Assembly (NCBI GenBank): GCA_963383645.1
Contig: OY726560.1
Location: 151,490,546 to 151,554,545, forward strand
DNA length: 64,000 nucleotides
Direction of reading: 5' to 3'
DNA from: Muscardinus avellanarius
Taxonomy: Eukaryota; Chordata; Mammalia; Rodentia; Gliridae
The translations under genes were made by a program, and so were the position numbers. Each line of letters opens with the position of its first letter. The stretch's first letter is position 1. The notes beneath the pieces are model-generated. The model did no database searches, had not been told where the DNA came from, and saw only the letters and a program-made list of their open reading frames with translations. This document shows, piece by piece, positions 33,021 to 44,905 of this stretch.

Positions 33021-34046
33021 CGCCCCCTGTCTTCATCTCCTGCAGGCAGACCCATCTCTGATACAGATTAGACTTAGTCTTGTTTCCTGAACAGGCAGCG
33101 GCTCTCCTCTTTCCTCCCAGCTCTTCCCCAAGATCTCCTTTCCATTTCCCTGAGATGAGGGTTGAGATGAACTCTCTTCTGCACTCCACGTCTCCATCTT
33201 CTCCTCTCTGTATAAAGATGCTTTTTGTTCTCCTTAGGCTGTCAGTGGGCTGCATAGTACGCACTCACACTGAGACTAGTGGCTTGCTTCATCAAGTCTA
33301 CCAATTCACATACTAAGCTTGTCTGGGAACAGCCTTACAGACACACCCAGAAATAATATTTACTCTGGACACCCCTTGACCCAGCCCTGTTGACACACAG
33401 AATGAACCTTCAAGCTGTTTGAATTCTGACCTTCCACTTCAACCCATTTGCTCGAATGCGATTAGTGTTAATAAGCCGGTGATTAAGATGATTACGTATT
33501 GTGCCAGGTGACTGTTGGGCCACAGTTAATGCCCAGCTTCTGGTCTCCTCATCCTGCATACTTGGATCATCAGAAGATTTCACGTTAATTTTGTGAAATG
33601 GGGCACAGCTGAGCTGGTTCCCTTTGAAGGCACACAAGCCAGCGTTAAATGCAGAACCCGAATTAATAAATCTCTTCTCTTGCTTGGATATAACACAATT
33701 TCCTTTGAAACTTATATTTTCCCTTGAAGTCGCTTCCCTGTGTCAATGTGTTTTGAAGGAGCTGTCATGCAATTACACTGCTTAGCTGTTTCTGATCAGT
33801 AGTAGCTATTTCTGATCAGTAGGGAATTATTTAGAACATATGTTCTTATTACTAGTATAAGTAAAGGACATCTTCTAAGAGAACCCCCAAAGGAATACAA
33901 GTGAAAAATCTTGCATTTGAGATACTATGTTTAGTCTTGTTATTTTGGAGGAGTTAGCAAGTCAGTCGGTGCCAGACTGATAGCTCACTCTCGCTCTCCT
34001 CTCCTCTCCTTTCTCTCTTCCTCTATTTCTCTCTTTCCCTCTTTTT
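33021..34046. other. Unique sequence, no gene seen
   Basis: Frames at 32935-33264 and 33080-33316 are short and overlap on opposite strands. No exon signature. Confidence 0.55.
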
Positions 34047-34113
<67 letters not shown>

Positions 34114-34280
34114 GTATTGTGGATTGAACCCAGGGACATTCTACCTCAGCTCTCTGCCAGCCCTATTAAATTTTTGAAACAGAGTCTTGCTAAGTTGCTG
34201 AGGCTATCCTTAAACCTGTAAACTTCCTGTTTTAGCCTTCCAAGTACTGGGATTTCAGGCATACACCACCATGCCCGGCT
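34047..34280 (-). mobile_element. B1/ID-type SINE with (TTTC)n tail, antisense
   Basis: TTTC repeat 34047-34112 followed by the complement of the dimer to 'accaccatgcccggct'. The middle of the SINE is shortened. Confidence 0.85.
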
Positions 34281-34482
34281 TGTTCTTTAATAATACCTTT
34301 ATTGGAAGATCAGTGCCTGTGCTATCGTGGTCTAACTCTTAGAAACATTTATTCTACTAGGACTCACATGCTCTGCTTGCCACAGTGACCCTTAGGAAGA
34401 TGATGGCCCTGGGAAAAGAACAGAGCCAAGGAGATACTTAGAGGCACACGGAGACTCTTGGCCTCAGTTTACCTTCATTTTT

Positions 34483-34657
34483 TTTGTGGCACTGGGGTTC
34501 CTGGAAGCCCTTCTACCTCCGGGCCACATTCCCAGACCTATTTTATTTTTTGGAAACAGGGTCTCTTAAGCCAGCACGGCTGGCTTTGAACCTGCGCGAT
34601 CCTCCTGTCTCTGCCTCCCAAGCGCGGGGATTACAAGCATGCGTCACCACGGCTGGC
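34483..34657 (-). mobile_element. B1/ID-type SINE, antisense, recent
   Basis: CpG-rich, little-diverged copy with a perfect 18-base target duplication, cagtttaccttcattttt (34465-34482 and 34658-34675). Confidence 0.96.
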
Positions 34658-34814
34658 CAGTTTACCTTCATTTTTGAAACTGGAATGACCACATATCCAT
34701 TTTTAGGCCAGGCTGAGATGATATATTTAAATGTACCTTGATACAAGTGAAACATGCTGAACACATTGTTAATAATTTAAAAAAAATCTAGAATCCATCC
34801 GTAGAATGGTTTCC

Positions 34815-35290
34815 CTATGTCAGCAGGATAGAAGGGACCCCACATCCGGATTCCTGGAACCTGTGAATATGCTGGGTTAAGAGCAGGGAGGATGGAAATG
34901 GCGGGCAGAATTAGGGCTGCTAATTAGCTGACAGCAAAGGGAGATGACCTTGGGTTGTACACGTGGGCTTGCTGTGGCCCCCAAGGGTTCCTAAATGTGG
35001 ATGAGGGAGGTAGACACGCCAGAGATGGCGGCACAAGAAGGCATCTACGTGCCGCTGTTGGCCCTCATCCAAGAAGAGCAAGCAGCTTCTATCAACTAAC
35101 AAAGGCAACGAAATGGATTCTCCCTACATCTTCGAGACAGGAGTTCATCTTGCTGACAGTGATCTCAGCCCTGGGAGGCCTATGTTGCACTTTTGATATA
35201 CAGGACTATAAGATAGTAAATGAGTGTTGTTCCAAGTCACTACATTTGTGGCATTTTTTTTTTAGAGCAGGAATAAAATGCTACTACATC
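34815..35290 (+). mobile_element. MLT1-type LTR (ERVL-MaLR)
   Basis: Landmarks in order: 'gattcctggaacctgtgaat', 'gggagatgaccttgggttgt', 'tctgctgacagtgatctcag'-like text at 35147-35170, and 'aagtcactacatttgtggca' near the end. The 239-codon frame 34955-35674 starts inside it and is not a gene. Confidence 0.7.
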
Positions 35291-36374
35291 CATCTAGTAC
35301 AGAGAGGCAGCGCTCACCGTGGACTGTGTGGCTCTACTCCCCATCCTGCCTTGTGTCTGTGTTGGAATGATCTGGCCACATGTTCCTGTTATAAACACCG
35401 GTGTGCTTGTAAGGCATTTACCATCAGTTTCTGCCCTGTAAATACTCATCCACTCCATCCACACTTACAGACAGCTCTGCGACACCGTGTCGGCTCTGGG
35501 CATTTATTTCTCTTTTTTCTCCTTAATTTCCATTTCATGAATTATTTGTGCTTGCCTCTTCTCCCCAGGACACCATTTGAGATGTTATTGTGTAATACTT
35601 TATCTCCCTGCAGACATCGTGCTTTGCAAGAAAATGGCCGTTCCCCTTCCATTCCATTCCATTTTGAGTTTTAATTGTGCAAAATGAAGTTTGTTGATTT
35701 TCAAAGTTCTGTTTTGTATTCTAAATCCATTTGTCTTTGCTCTTCTCTGTGGCCAAAATGGAAAACATTTTTCTACCCTTCTGAAAGTTTTCCTAACCTC
35801 TTTTCTCACCTAGAAGAAACTCTCTAGCATCATCCCCTGTGTGTTTTTAGAGTGTCTGTGACAATGTTTCTTAATTTTGCTCTGGCTTAAGGGAACGTGT
35901 GTTCCCAGGAGGCAGGGTCTGGTTTTTCCCGGAGCTCTCTTGAAGTTAATGGTCCCTCCTATTCACACTAAAGTGGGTCTTATGGCCTCAGAAGACAGGT
36001 GGGCCCTGTCTCTGCTGTTCACTGGAAGGTAGATGTGAAAGGGTACAAACTCAGGTGGTTCCATCTACCAAATAGCAAACACGTAGCCACACTGGTAGGC
36101 ACTGTGCGGCTGCAGACACAAAGCTACTTGCTGCCTTCAAGAGGCACAGACACCAGTGAGCAATAGATCTACATATAAACCCTACTATGGTGGAATGAAG
36201 TGGACACAGGTACCCCCTTCAGGCCAGGGCTCTCCTCTGTTCTCGTCCCCTCTGTTCCTGGGGCCACCTAGGTACCTCTGTGCTAAAGATGGCATGGCCT
36301 GGCTGTGTGAAGGGAGTTGGTAGGCCCTGCTAACCTGTTCAGCAGTCCCAGACATTTGAATCAGAAATAAATGT
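35291..36374. other. Unique sequence with a weak L2-like piece, no gene seen
   Basis: About 36085-36180 resembles an old L2-type repeat ('ggtaggcactgtgcggctgc'). The rest is unassigned. Confidence 0.45.
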
Positions 36375-36599
36375 TGGCCAGGCATGGTGGTGCACAATTG
36401 GAATCCCAGTACCTGAAAGGCTGAGACAGGAGGATTACGGGGTGGAGGCCAGCCTCAACAACTTAGCAAGTCCTTCAGCAACCTAGGGGGCTCTACTGCA
36501 ACCTAGAAAGAGCCTGTTTTCAAACACAAAATTAAAAGGGCTGAAGCTTGAAGATAAAATGACCTTGGATTCGATCTTTGTCTGTGTCTGTCTGTCTCA

Positions 36600-36604
<5 letters not shown>
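36375..36604 (+). mobile_element. B1/ID-type SINE, diverged
   Basis: Dimer with a duplicated middle (two 'caacctag' stretches) and a degraded right part, ending in CA repeats. Confidence 0.78.
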
Positions 36605-36651
<47 letters not shown>

Positions 36652-36659
36652 TGTGTGTG
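36605..36659 (+). repeat. (CA)n-(GT)n microsatellite
   Basis: About 22 CA units switch at 36649 to five GT units, giving a self-complementary junction at CACGTG. Confidence 0.97.
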
Positions 36660-38909
36660 CAAAGAAGCACTGATTATGGTGGAGCCATTATACACATTTT
36701 TTTAGTATATTTATTCTAATAGCATTACCATAGCAAATATATTAGACAATTTGAGTCAGGCTTAAGTGGCACTTTAAAACTTTAATAGCTTTAAGTTTAT
36801 TTTAATAATTAATCAGAAAGCTAGCACACTAAAACCATGATTTCATGCATGTTGTTATTTAGGGCATGGCTAAAGTCAGTATTTTAATATAAAAACAATA
36901 TTTTTGGGGAAAAGGAAGTAATAGTGACATTAGTAGTATTGCATATGGCCCAAACTCGATGGCCAAGGCGTGGTGTGAGGCATAGAGGGGACACGGGAGC
37001 GAGGACCGCCATGACTGACCAGGTCTGCAGTTTGGGGGCATATTCGAACCAGATTAGCGCTTCAGGTCTGTGAGCTGAAGTTAGTACACCGGGGAGCTCT
37101 CGGGGGTCGCGTCCTGCTCAGACCTTGGCATCCAGTCTCTTTGCAATGACTTCTTTAGGGGTAAAAGGAAACATGACAGAAGCACATCCCATCTTTTCCC
37201 TTTTTCTTTGAGTGTTTTGCAGAGGTGGAGCTTTCTGAGTCGCCAGCTTTGTTGCTCTTGTTTTATTTCTCCTCCTCTTCTGGACCTCGGGTCATCTTTG
37301 AGTTACCTTGTGGGGCGACGTCCTTGCCATCCTGGGCGGGTCTCACATGCTTTGTCTACTTTTCTCCTTCATTCTGCATCCCTAATAGGTACAGACTCTA
37401 GGAGATGCCTGCGTGTCCTTGTTTTTATGTTTCTCTGGAAACGTTCGGTATTGTTTTGTATGCATCTAGATTTACCTAAACGGTATGGGGCCATAGAGCC
37501 TCTGTGTTTCTTATTTTTTCTCCAATGCTGGCTTTTGTTTTTGCTGTTTTGCAATCTATCCTAATGCTGAACGCACAGCTAATTTGTTGTTTCCACAGCA
37601 CAGCACTGCAGAGCATTTTCTCTATTTTTCTTCTCTCTCTCTCTCTAAGTAATAGACTTTACGATATCCTTTTTGTTCTGTGATCCAGGATGAGGCAGAG
37701 CATGGTCTCTGTATTAAAAAGAAGCTCAGCTCTTACTCAGAAGTACAAGCGATCCAGGCAGCCAACAGTAAACACACATGATGTGGGCCATGCGATTTGT
37801 AGAATCATAGAACCAAAGGAGCCTTTAAGATAAGCTAGCACAGAGGTTTTCAAAGTTCCAAGATGGATTAAATAAATGTCTGATTTGAGCATCATTTTTC
37901 AAAGTATCTCTTTCTAAATGGCCCCAATGAAACAGTGCACACATTTAAATGAGATATATACTAGATGCTAAGCTACAGTTTTCATACTGGTATGCCTGCA
38001 AGAGCCAGGCAGAGTCCAAGGAGAGAAATGCTTGGTGTGTGTACAGTAGGGAGGGGCAGGGTCGGAGGTGAAGGGGGAGCCGCATGGCCTGGTTAGCAGA
38101 GTCAGCCCCGGCTTCCTCTGGCTAATGCTTCTCAATGAGAGTAGAGGCCCAGGGTGGCCAAATCTTTTGCATTTTTCTGTTTTTATAGGAAATAGAATTG
38201 TTTAATACTCTACCACCCAGCCAGCCAGTTAATAAAGGAATAATGAAAAAACCAAACCCATTCATGGGACATCTGTAACCCAGAGAATGGCATCCTACAT
38301 CCTAAACCAAGAAGAATCCAACCTTGGATTAAACAGATCCCCCAGGACCACAGAACCTGCTTTTCTTACCTAATTAATGTGGGTGTGCTTAGGCAGGCAG
38401 AGGGTTCCTATGCACGCCCTTCTCCTGCACTTGTGCCCAGATTTGGCCTCATCAGAGTGCAGGAGAAGGAGCCCTGTGCCCTGGCGAGCTGCTCAAGGCT
38501 GCTACAGCCGCTTGTTCCAAGGCGAGGGCTCCATATATGGCCGCCCTCTATAGTCAGGCTGTTTTGCTGTCCAGTCAGATATCAGATATGTGAACAGTGA
38601 CAGTCTGTGCAACTGCCTTCTGGGTGCAGATTAAGCCCCCAAAACACAGACCCTATAGGTGTGAGTGTGTCTGTGTAGCACCATGGCCTCTCCACACCTG
38701 GACCAAAGGACCAGGGAATACTCACCTCCTGTGATTAAGACTGCACCCTACAGTGTCCTCTAGAGCTCTGAACTGCACAGAGGGGTGATCCCCAGGTAGT
38801 CTGGTATTCCCTATTTTTGTGCAAGTCAACCCCCACCAAAAAAAAATTCACCTTGAGCAAGGCCCTACTTATTCCTGCCTTCCCTTATTTATATGCAGAG
38901 TAGAAATGG
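36660..38909. other. Unique sequence, no gene seen
   Basis: The largest frame (37208-37564, 118 codons) is hydrophobic but has no recognised family and overlaps an antisense frame. No repeat is recognised with confidence. Confidence 0.5.
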
Positions 38910-39017
38910 CAACTGGGCATGGTGGTGCGTGCTCATAATCCCAGCACTTGGGAGGCTGAGAGAGGAGGACCATGCAGGTTTGAAGTCAGGCTCAGCTACT
39001 TAGTGAGGCCCTGAGGC
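38910..39017 (+). mobile_element. B1/ID-type SINE, 5' half only
   Basis: The left monomer ('actgggcatggtggtgcgtg' to 'tacttagtgaggccctgagg') is present. The right monomer and tail are missing, so a deletion has removed them. Confidence 0.8.
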
Positions 39018-39654
39018 TGGGCCATTTGTCCCCTAGCTCTACCTTCCTTGGGTTGAGGATTGTCCTAGGGAGGGGTGCTGACACTAAGTTCTCAGTCTTC
39101 TGGCTGGACTTGCTTGCAGTGCCACCAGCTCCTGTGTGTGGGGCCAGATAACAAGATGTTTGCACTGGTGAGCTGTGTGCTGGGAACGGCCTTCTGCAGC
39201 TGCAGGTGAGCTCAGGTGCAGCAGTGAGGGATGGGGCTGAGCATCAAAGCATCTGTCTGCTCTGCAGTCCCAGGGTAAACAGCGTTATGGGGGATAAAAT
39301 GAGGTCGTCTGGGACAAACAACAGCTGCGGTATGATTTGCTGCTTGTACTGTGATTCTACCTCCCTCGCTGGGTTTTCTCTGCCCTTTGTTTTTTTTCTT
39401 GTCTCCGCAGTACCCCCCGTGGGTCACCTTGGCTCCTGGAGGGTTTCACATTTATCAGCGGAGGTCTGCATTTAGTTCAGTTGCCCTCTGGGTGCTCGAG
39501 ACTACCCCGATCCTTTGGTCATCACCAGTGGAGGACTGGAGAGTTCAATAAGACCAGTCTGTAGAGGAGAAACCTCAACATTGATACATACTTGGAATAT
39601 ACCGTAAAAACACCTACAGTTTTAACCATTCAGGAATTACCTCTAGCTTACTTG
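39018..39654. other. Unique sequence, no gene seen
   Basis: Three overlapping short frames on both strands. No recognised domain or repeat. Confidence 0.55.
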
Positions 39655-39670
39655 ATATGGAGGAATTTTT

Positions 39671-39855
39671 TTTTTTTTTTTTGGTGGTACTGGGATTCCT
39701 GGAAGCCCTTCTACCTCCGGGCTACACTCCCAGACCTATTTTATATTTTTGAAACAGGGTCTCTTACGCCAGCGCGGCTGGCTTCGAACCTGCGGGATCC
39801 TCCTGTCTCCGCCTCCCAAGCGCGGGGATTACAAGCGTGCGCCACCATGCCCGGC
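39671..39855 (-). mobile_element. B1/ID-type SINE, antisense, recent
   Basis: Little-diverged copy with a perfect 16-base target duplication, atatggaggaattttt (39655-39670 and 39856-39871). Confidence 0.96.
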
Positions 39856-39871
39856 ATATGGAGGAATTTTT

Positions 39872-40445
39872 AGCTATGCTGAGACAATAGACATTGAACT
39901 CGGGCTGAAAGTCTGGCCCGTGGGAACACTTTTGGAAGGTGGGTGATCCTGGGTGACCCCATTGTGCATAGCTAACACATGACTGCAGTTAATCTTTGCA
40001 AAGATTCTGCAGAAAGGTATTGACTCCGTGTTATGGATAGATAAGTCATACGCCCAGTGGCAGTCAAAATGAGTGTGGGCATTTCAGAAGATCTCTGGAT
40101 GTGCCTCTTGTTGCTCCTTAAAACAAACTTATTGAATTTAAAAAAGCACCTTCTGTTTAGCTGACGGTAATTGCACGGGGAGCTCAGTTAGAAAATAGAG
40201 GTGTGATGGGTTTGCCATGCTTGCTGTGAGCTGGGAGAGCCATGGTTACGTCTGTGCCCATATTTGAGCCATCTTGGTCCATCTATTTGGTAAAGCACAA
40301 CAATGTGAACCAGTGCTCAAGGCCCTGGACTATGGTTAACATGAGAGTGAAATGAAAGAATTTTAATAAAATACCAAGAGCCTGAGCCCTACAAATGCAT
40401 GCTTTGAGACCAAATCATTTCACAGTGACTTTTTAAAGAGCCTGC
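39872..40445. other. Unique sequence, possible MIR fragment
   Basis: About 39995-40075 may be a MIR piece. No gene seen. Confidence 0.4.
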
Positions 40446-40744
40446 TGAGGGGTTAGGCCGGTGCCGGGGCCAGCGGCCGATATTGGAGCCTTCCGTGAGG
40501 CAAGGTAGCTACTGAGGCCTCCGAGGCTGGTATTGGAGCCTGCCAAGAGGCTAGGCTGGTGCCGGGGCCAATGAGGCCGGGATCAGAGCCAGCTGAGAGG
40601 TTAGGCCAGTGTCGGGGCCAGCGAGACCAGAATCGGGGCCTCCCATGAGGCACGGCCACTGCTTGAGCCAGTGAGGTCTGGATCAGTCCACCGGGTAGCC
40701 AGGCCACTACTGGGGCTGTCAAGAGTGGGATCGGTACTTGCAAC
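40446..40744 (+). repeat. Minisatellite, about six units of roughly 50 bases
   Basis: Each unit has the frame 'gaggCtaggcc.gt.cc.gggcca' followed by 'ggcc.g.atcggagcc'. Units start near 40446, 40496, 40547, 40597, 40646 and 40695. They have diverged by about a quarter, so the array is old. Confidence 0.75.
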
Positions 40745-41110
40745 GTGGCATGCACAGAGAAATATCATAGAAAACAAAAATTAGATGCTTCCCTTAATCA
40801 GCAAAAACTAGGAGGAAAGGGGCAACAGGAAGAGGTCGAGCTATAGAAAGGACACTATAGTGAAGCAACTGAGGTGACCAATCAGAGGGTATGGAATAGG
40901 GGAGGATGGAGCCTCTTTAAAATGCAGGAGGTACATAACAAATGTATCAAAGTTAATCACCAAACAAGCATGGGATCGAGGGAGGGTGAGGGAATGGGAT
41001 GGGGGCTGGATGAGGGCTAATTGGATGATATGTGTTTGTATATCCTCTCAAGTCTTGTATTCCAATGTGATATATGATTACAATGTACCAATAAAAATAA
41101 GTATACTCTA
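40446..41110 (+). mobile_element. Composite retroposon: GC-rich tandem repeats joined to an L1-like 3' end
   Basis: Three parts in order: about six 48-51-base GC-rich units (40446-40744); an unassigned middle with a CCAAT box (about 40879) and a TTTAAAA stretch (40745-40960); and an L1-type 3' end with a G-rich polypurine tract, 'ccaataaaaataa' and an A-rich tail (40960-41115). The layout resembles primate SVA-type composites. Flanking repeats are only weakly similar, so the boundaries are provisional. It could also be an L1 with most of its body deleted. Confidence 0.5.
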
Positions 41111-41759
41111 AAAAATGTAAAAACCTGCATTTTTTTTTTTCACACTATTGGCTTCTCTAAGTTTACAATGAGGAAGGACACTATTTTTGTGCTCTGGTAC
41201 TTGTAGGCACTGGTTAAAGCCCTCTGTAAGCTCGAGTTTTTTTTTTTTTTTTTTTTTTTTAGCTGCACACTGGATCTGAGGAGGACAGATGCCTCTAAAC
41301 AGTGGCGGAAATGAGATAATAATAAATGGTATTAAAATAGTGTAGGTAGAAATGGCCAAACTTCCAGTGCATGTTTGGAATACTTCCCTGTGAAATAGTT
41401 ATCCTTCAGGTCTTGCTGGTGGAATTTCTTGCTCTAATAATAACAGGCTTAAGCGGATGGGAGATGGAATGCCAAGGTCAATTGTACAGAGCAGCCAAGA
41501 ATGCTGATTTTACATCCTACGTGGGGAGGTCGGCCCAGTTCCTTGGCTGGGGAACACCATAAACCTCTGCATGTAAGATTTCACATTGGCACAGTCATTA
41601 TGAGACCAGAAGTCTCCAGCTTCAAAGATTATAGTCCCTTAGGTTTAGAAGACAAAGTTTCAGAGTCGACGGCTGAATCTACAGGCTTTGATTGATATTC
41701 TAGGGCTTCTGCCAAGAGTGAACCTGCTTTTAATAACAACTACTTGTATTAATTGAGTG
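41111..41759. other. Unique sequence with T-tract, no gene seen
   Basis: A T-run lies at 41237-41260. No open frame of interest. Confidence 0.5.
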
Positions 41760-41900
41760 GTTCATTTATTTATTATTCAACAGTGAGTCACTGAGTCCTT
41801 CTTGAATGTCAGGCACTGCGTTGAGTGTTGGAAATGCATTTGGGAAGAAGACAGATGCATCTTTTACCCTCCCAGAGGTTACTGCTTAATAGAGAAACTA
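41760..41900 (+). mobile_element. L2-type repeat relic
   Basis: 'ctttcttgaatgtcaggcac'-like text at 41798-41817 and 'acagatgcatcttttaccct' resemble the common L2-type 'gtgccaggcactg' sequence. Confidence 0.4.
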
Positions 41901-41901
41901 G

Positions 41902-41905
<4 letters not shown>

Positions 41906-41941
<36 letters not shown>
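41906..41941 (+). repeat. (CA)n microsatellite
   Basis: About 18 uninterrupted CA units. Confidence 0.97.
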
Positions 41942-41942
<1 letters not shown>

Positions 41943-42159
41943 AAGGAAGGAAACAAATTACTCTACCATTTTTACCTTTTTGACTGTGATGGATCTAATA
42001 ACTGGCAGAGAGGGGTAGGAGGTCTGTGGCAAGGGGGGAGTAAGATAAGAACATCAGAGAAAACTTCTTACAGGAGGCAATATTGAAGCAGAGAGGACGC
42101 ATGAGAAACTGGGGCAGGGAAAACAGAGAGCCATGTGAAAAACACAACTGAATTATTTT

Positions 42160-42940
42160 TATATACTTTTGTTGGTGCATTGTAACTGTCCATCAAAATG
42201 AGTTCAGGATGATAGAAACATCCATTCACACAGCACTTGATGTGTTTCACTCCAGATCCCGCTGCCCTCTACCTCCCCGTTCATGTTATTGCGACCCCTG
42301 TTGACAGTTTCATGTATGTACAGTTTCATGTATGTACAGTTTCATGTATGTGCATAGCATTATTTGAACTGTTTCCTTCATCAAAGTCTCCTTCCACCTC
42401 CTCTTCTCCTTCCTTAATTCCCTTCCACTATTTTTACTGTGATCTCTCATTTATCCAAAGCCTCTTTTGTTTCCCAAGTTCGCTCTAGAGTCTACATATG
42501 AGAGGAAACATATAACCCTTCACTTTCCGAGACTGGATAATCTCATTTGCATAATCTTCTCTAGTTCTATCCACTTTTCTCAAGTTGACACAATTTTGCT
42601 TTTCTTTATTGCGGAGTAAAAGTCCATTGTGTGAATGTTACCAGCTTTGTTCATCTGATGACAGACCTAGGCTGGTTTCATAGTTTCATAATTGTGAAGT
42701 GAGCTGCTATAAACATGGCTATGCATGTATCACCGTGATGTCCATGATGTTCTGATTTCAATTTTTTGGGAAAGATACCGAGGAGTGGTAAAGCTGGGTA
42801 AATGGTGGTTCCATTCCCCGTCCTCTGAGAAACCTTCACACTGATCTCCATGGTGGCTGTACTAGTTTGCAGTCGCACCAAGAGAGTATAAGGGTTCCTA
42901 TTTCTCCAGATCCTTGCTAACATTTATTATTGTTTATATC
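42160..42940 (-). mobile_element. 5'-truncated old L1, antisense
   Basis: Antisense L1 3' UTR and ORF2 tail, collinear with 1400-2009: 'gactggataatctcatttgc', 'tctttattgcggagtaaaag', 'gataccgaggagtggtaaag'. A 16-base unit (agtttcatgtatgtac) is repeated three times at 42306-42353. Frames are broken. Confidence 0.75.
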
Positions 42941-42999
42941 CTAACACAAGCAAATTATAAGAAAAAAATCATATAACTGAGGAAATTGTAGATGGTTTG

Positions 43000-43140
43000 G
43001 GTATGTAATAGTCTTTGGTGACAGACCTGAGCTTCTAACCCATTCTGACCACTAATTAAGCTGTGTCATCTTGGAAAATAGTCTCTCAGAGACTGATTAT
43101 TTTCATTTATAATCATTTATGGTGTAAAGGGATTAGAAAC
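43000..43140 (+). mobile_element. MIR relic
   Basis: 'actaattaagctgtgtcatc' and 'ggaaaatagtctctcagaga' match the MIR core region in order. Confidence 0.55.
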
Positions 43141-43194
43141 AATAATGTTAAGGGCTTAACTTGATCCCTGGAGCTGTGATCTCATCTCTGGATG

Positions 43195-43350
43195 CTCATT
43201 TGAACACCCAGGAAGTATCTGAAAACCCAGATGCTCAGGCCAATTACACTAGAATCTCCAGGGGCAGAGCCAGGCACCAGAGTTCTGCACAGCTCCCAGG
43301 TGATTCCATGCATGAGGGGCTAAGCAATCTAGCTGAGCACTTGATGTTCA
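43195..43350 (+). mobile_element. MER5-like (hAT-Charlie) relic
   Basis: 'actagaatctccaggggcag' and 'gctcccaggtgattccatgc' are MER5 landmarks in the right order. Confidence 0.6.
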
Positions 43351-43944
43351 AATCTACATCTCCGAAGCACCTATGTCTATTACTTAAAAATATAGAAATG
43401 ATTGACTCTATCAAAGGCCCACATCCTGCCTTGTCTTAGCTCTCTAGGCATCCATCAGTGGGTCCACAGTAGCTATATTTGGAAGTTCAGTGTTTATATA
43501 GAGACTTTTGGGGGAAAAATTCTTTTTGAAGTGTACTACACATACATATCTCAGATGCACAGCTTGGGGAACTATCACATAATGAACACACCTGGGTAAT
43601 GAGCACATAGGTCAATAATCAGGATAATTCCCCCCAGAAGCCCATGAAGGCCCCTGGAAGCTACCACATCCATCCTGCCCCCACAGGTCTTCACCAGACT
43701 GACTTCTAAGAGCCTCACTGGGATTTAACTGCAGGTTGACTCTATCCAGAAATGCAGACAGGCCAAGTCTTGCTTCTGTGAGTCAGAAATCAGCAAGGGG
43801 CATAGCTGGAGACCACATGGCAACAGCTAGTCATTTAAGGGTTGATGGTGCTGCAGACCCAGGAGGACTCAACACCCCTTTTCTTTGAGGAAGTGGTAGA
43901 GGTTACATGCTGGGCTCCAGGATCAGGTTAATACACTAGTTTTG
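43351..43944. other. Unique sequence, no gene seen
   Basis: Short open frames only, no repeat recognised. Confidence 0.5.
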
Positions 43945-44165
43945 GACTGTTTCTGTCTCTCCCTTCCTAGATGACTTTGGGTGTCCTTTGGGCATTTGAG
44001 TAGCCTCTCCAAGTCTCAGTCTTACCATCTATGAAATAGACCCCAAAGAATACAATTTCCATCTGATAGGTTATGGTAAGCTTGACAGGAAGTATCACCC
44101 ATGAAAAGTTCCATCCGATCCCTGTCACACAGTAAATGCTGAGTATATACTGGCTTTTATTTTGG
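43945..44165 (+). mobile_element. MIR relic
   Basis: 'ctctccaagtctcagtctta', 'ccatctatgaaatagacccc' and 'cacagtaaatgctgagtata' follow MIR order. Confidence 0.6.
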
Positions 44166-44199
44166 CACAATGAGAAATAAGTGGTTCAATGTGGTGAGA

Positions 44200-44905
44200 T
44201 ATACAAATGAAATCTTTGCTTCCTTCTCTTGATTGTATGAGCTCAGACCCCTACCGAATGTGCATTATTTTCCTTTATAAATTTTAGCAAAATGCACGTA
44301 AAAAGGAATTTACTATCATAGCCACTTAAGTGTGGAGCTCGAGCGGTGTTAGGTACATTGTTGTGCAATTGTTATCACCATTCATGTCCAGAACATTTTA
44401 TTTTGTAAAACCAAAATGCTATACCCATTAGACAATAGCGCCTGCTTCTACCTCTCCTCCGCCCCCAGCAGCCACAGTTCTCCTCCAGCCACCTCAGACC
44501 TCTGTGGCTGGTTTACCACACAAAACGCAATGTCCTCTGGTCTTACCCAGGGTGCAGTGTGTGTCCAAATTTCCTTCCTTTTTAAGGCTGAATAACATCC
44601 CATTGGCTGTCTAGACCAACTGATGATCCATTGATCTGAGAGACACTGGGTTGCTTCTACCTCTAGGCTGCTCTGAATAGCACTGCAACGGACATGGGTG
44701 TAGAGACAACCTCTCTGAGACCCGCTTTCAATTCTTTTGGCCAAAGACTCAGAAGTGAAACTGTTAGATCATATGGTTGTTTCATTTTTAATTTTTTGAA
44801 AGACTGTGATACTGTTTTCTGTGATGGCCGTACCATTTTACATTTCTACCAACATTGCATGAGAGTTTCAACTTCTCCATAGCCTCACCAACTAACATCC
44901 TTTCA
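44200..44905 (-). mobile_element. Ancient L1M-type 3' end, antisense
   Basis: Antisense landmarks 'tttaaggctgaataacatcc', 'gatgatccattgatctgaga', 'agtgaaactgttagatcata' and 'tttctaccaacattgcatga' are typical of old L1 ORF2 tails. No usable frame. Confidence 0.65.

Noticed and set aside
34955..35674. Plus-strand open frame of 239 codons, Cys-rich with a hydrophobic stretch
   Set aside because: It begins inside an MLT1-type LTR and runs into unique DNA, has no recognised domain, and its composition is that of chance open frames.
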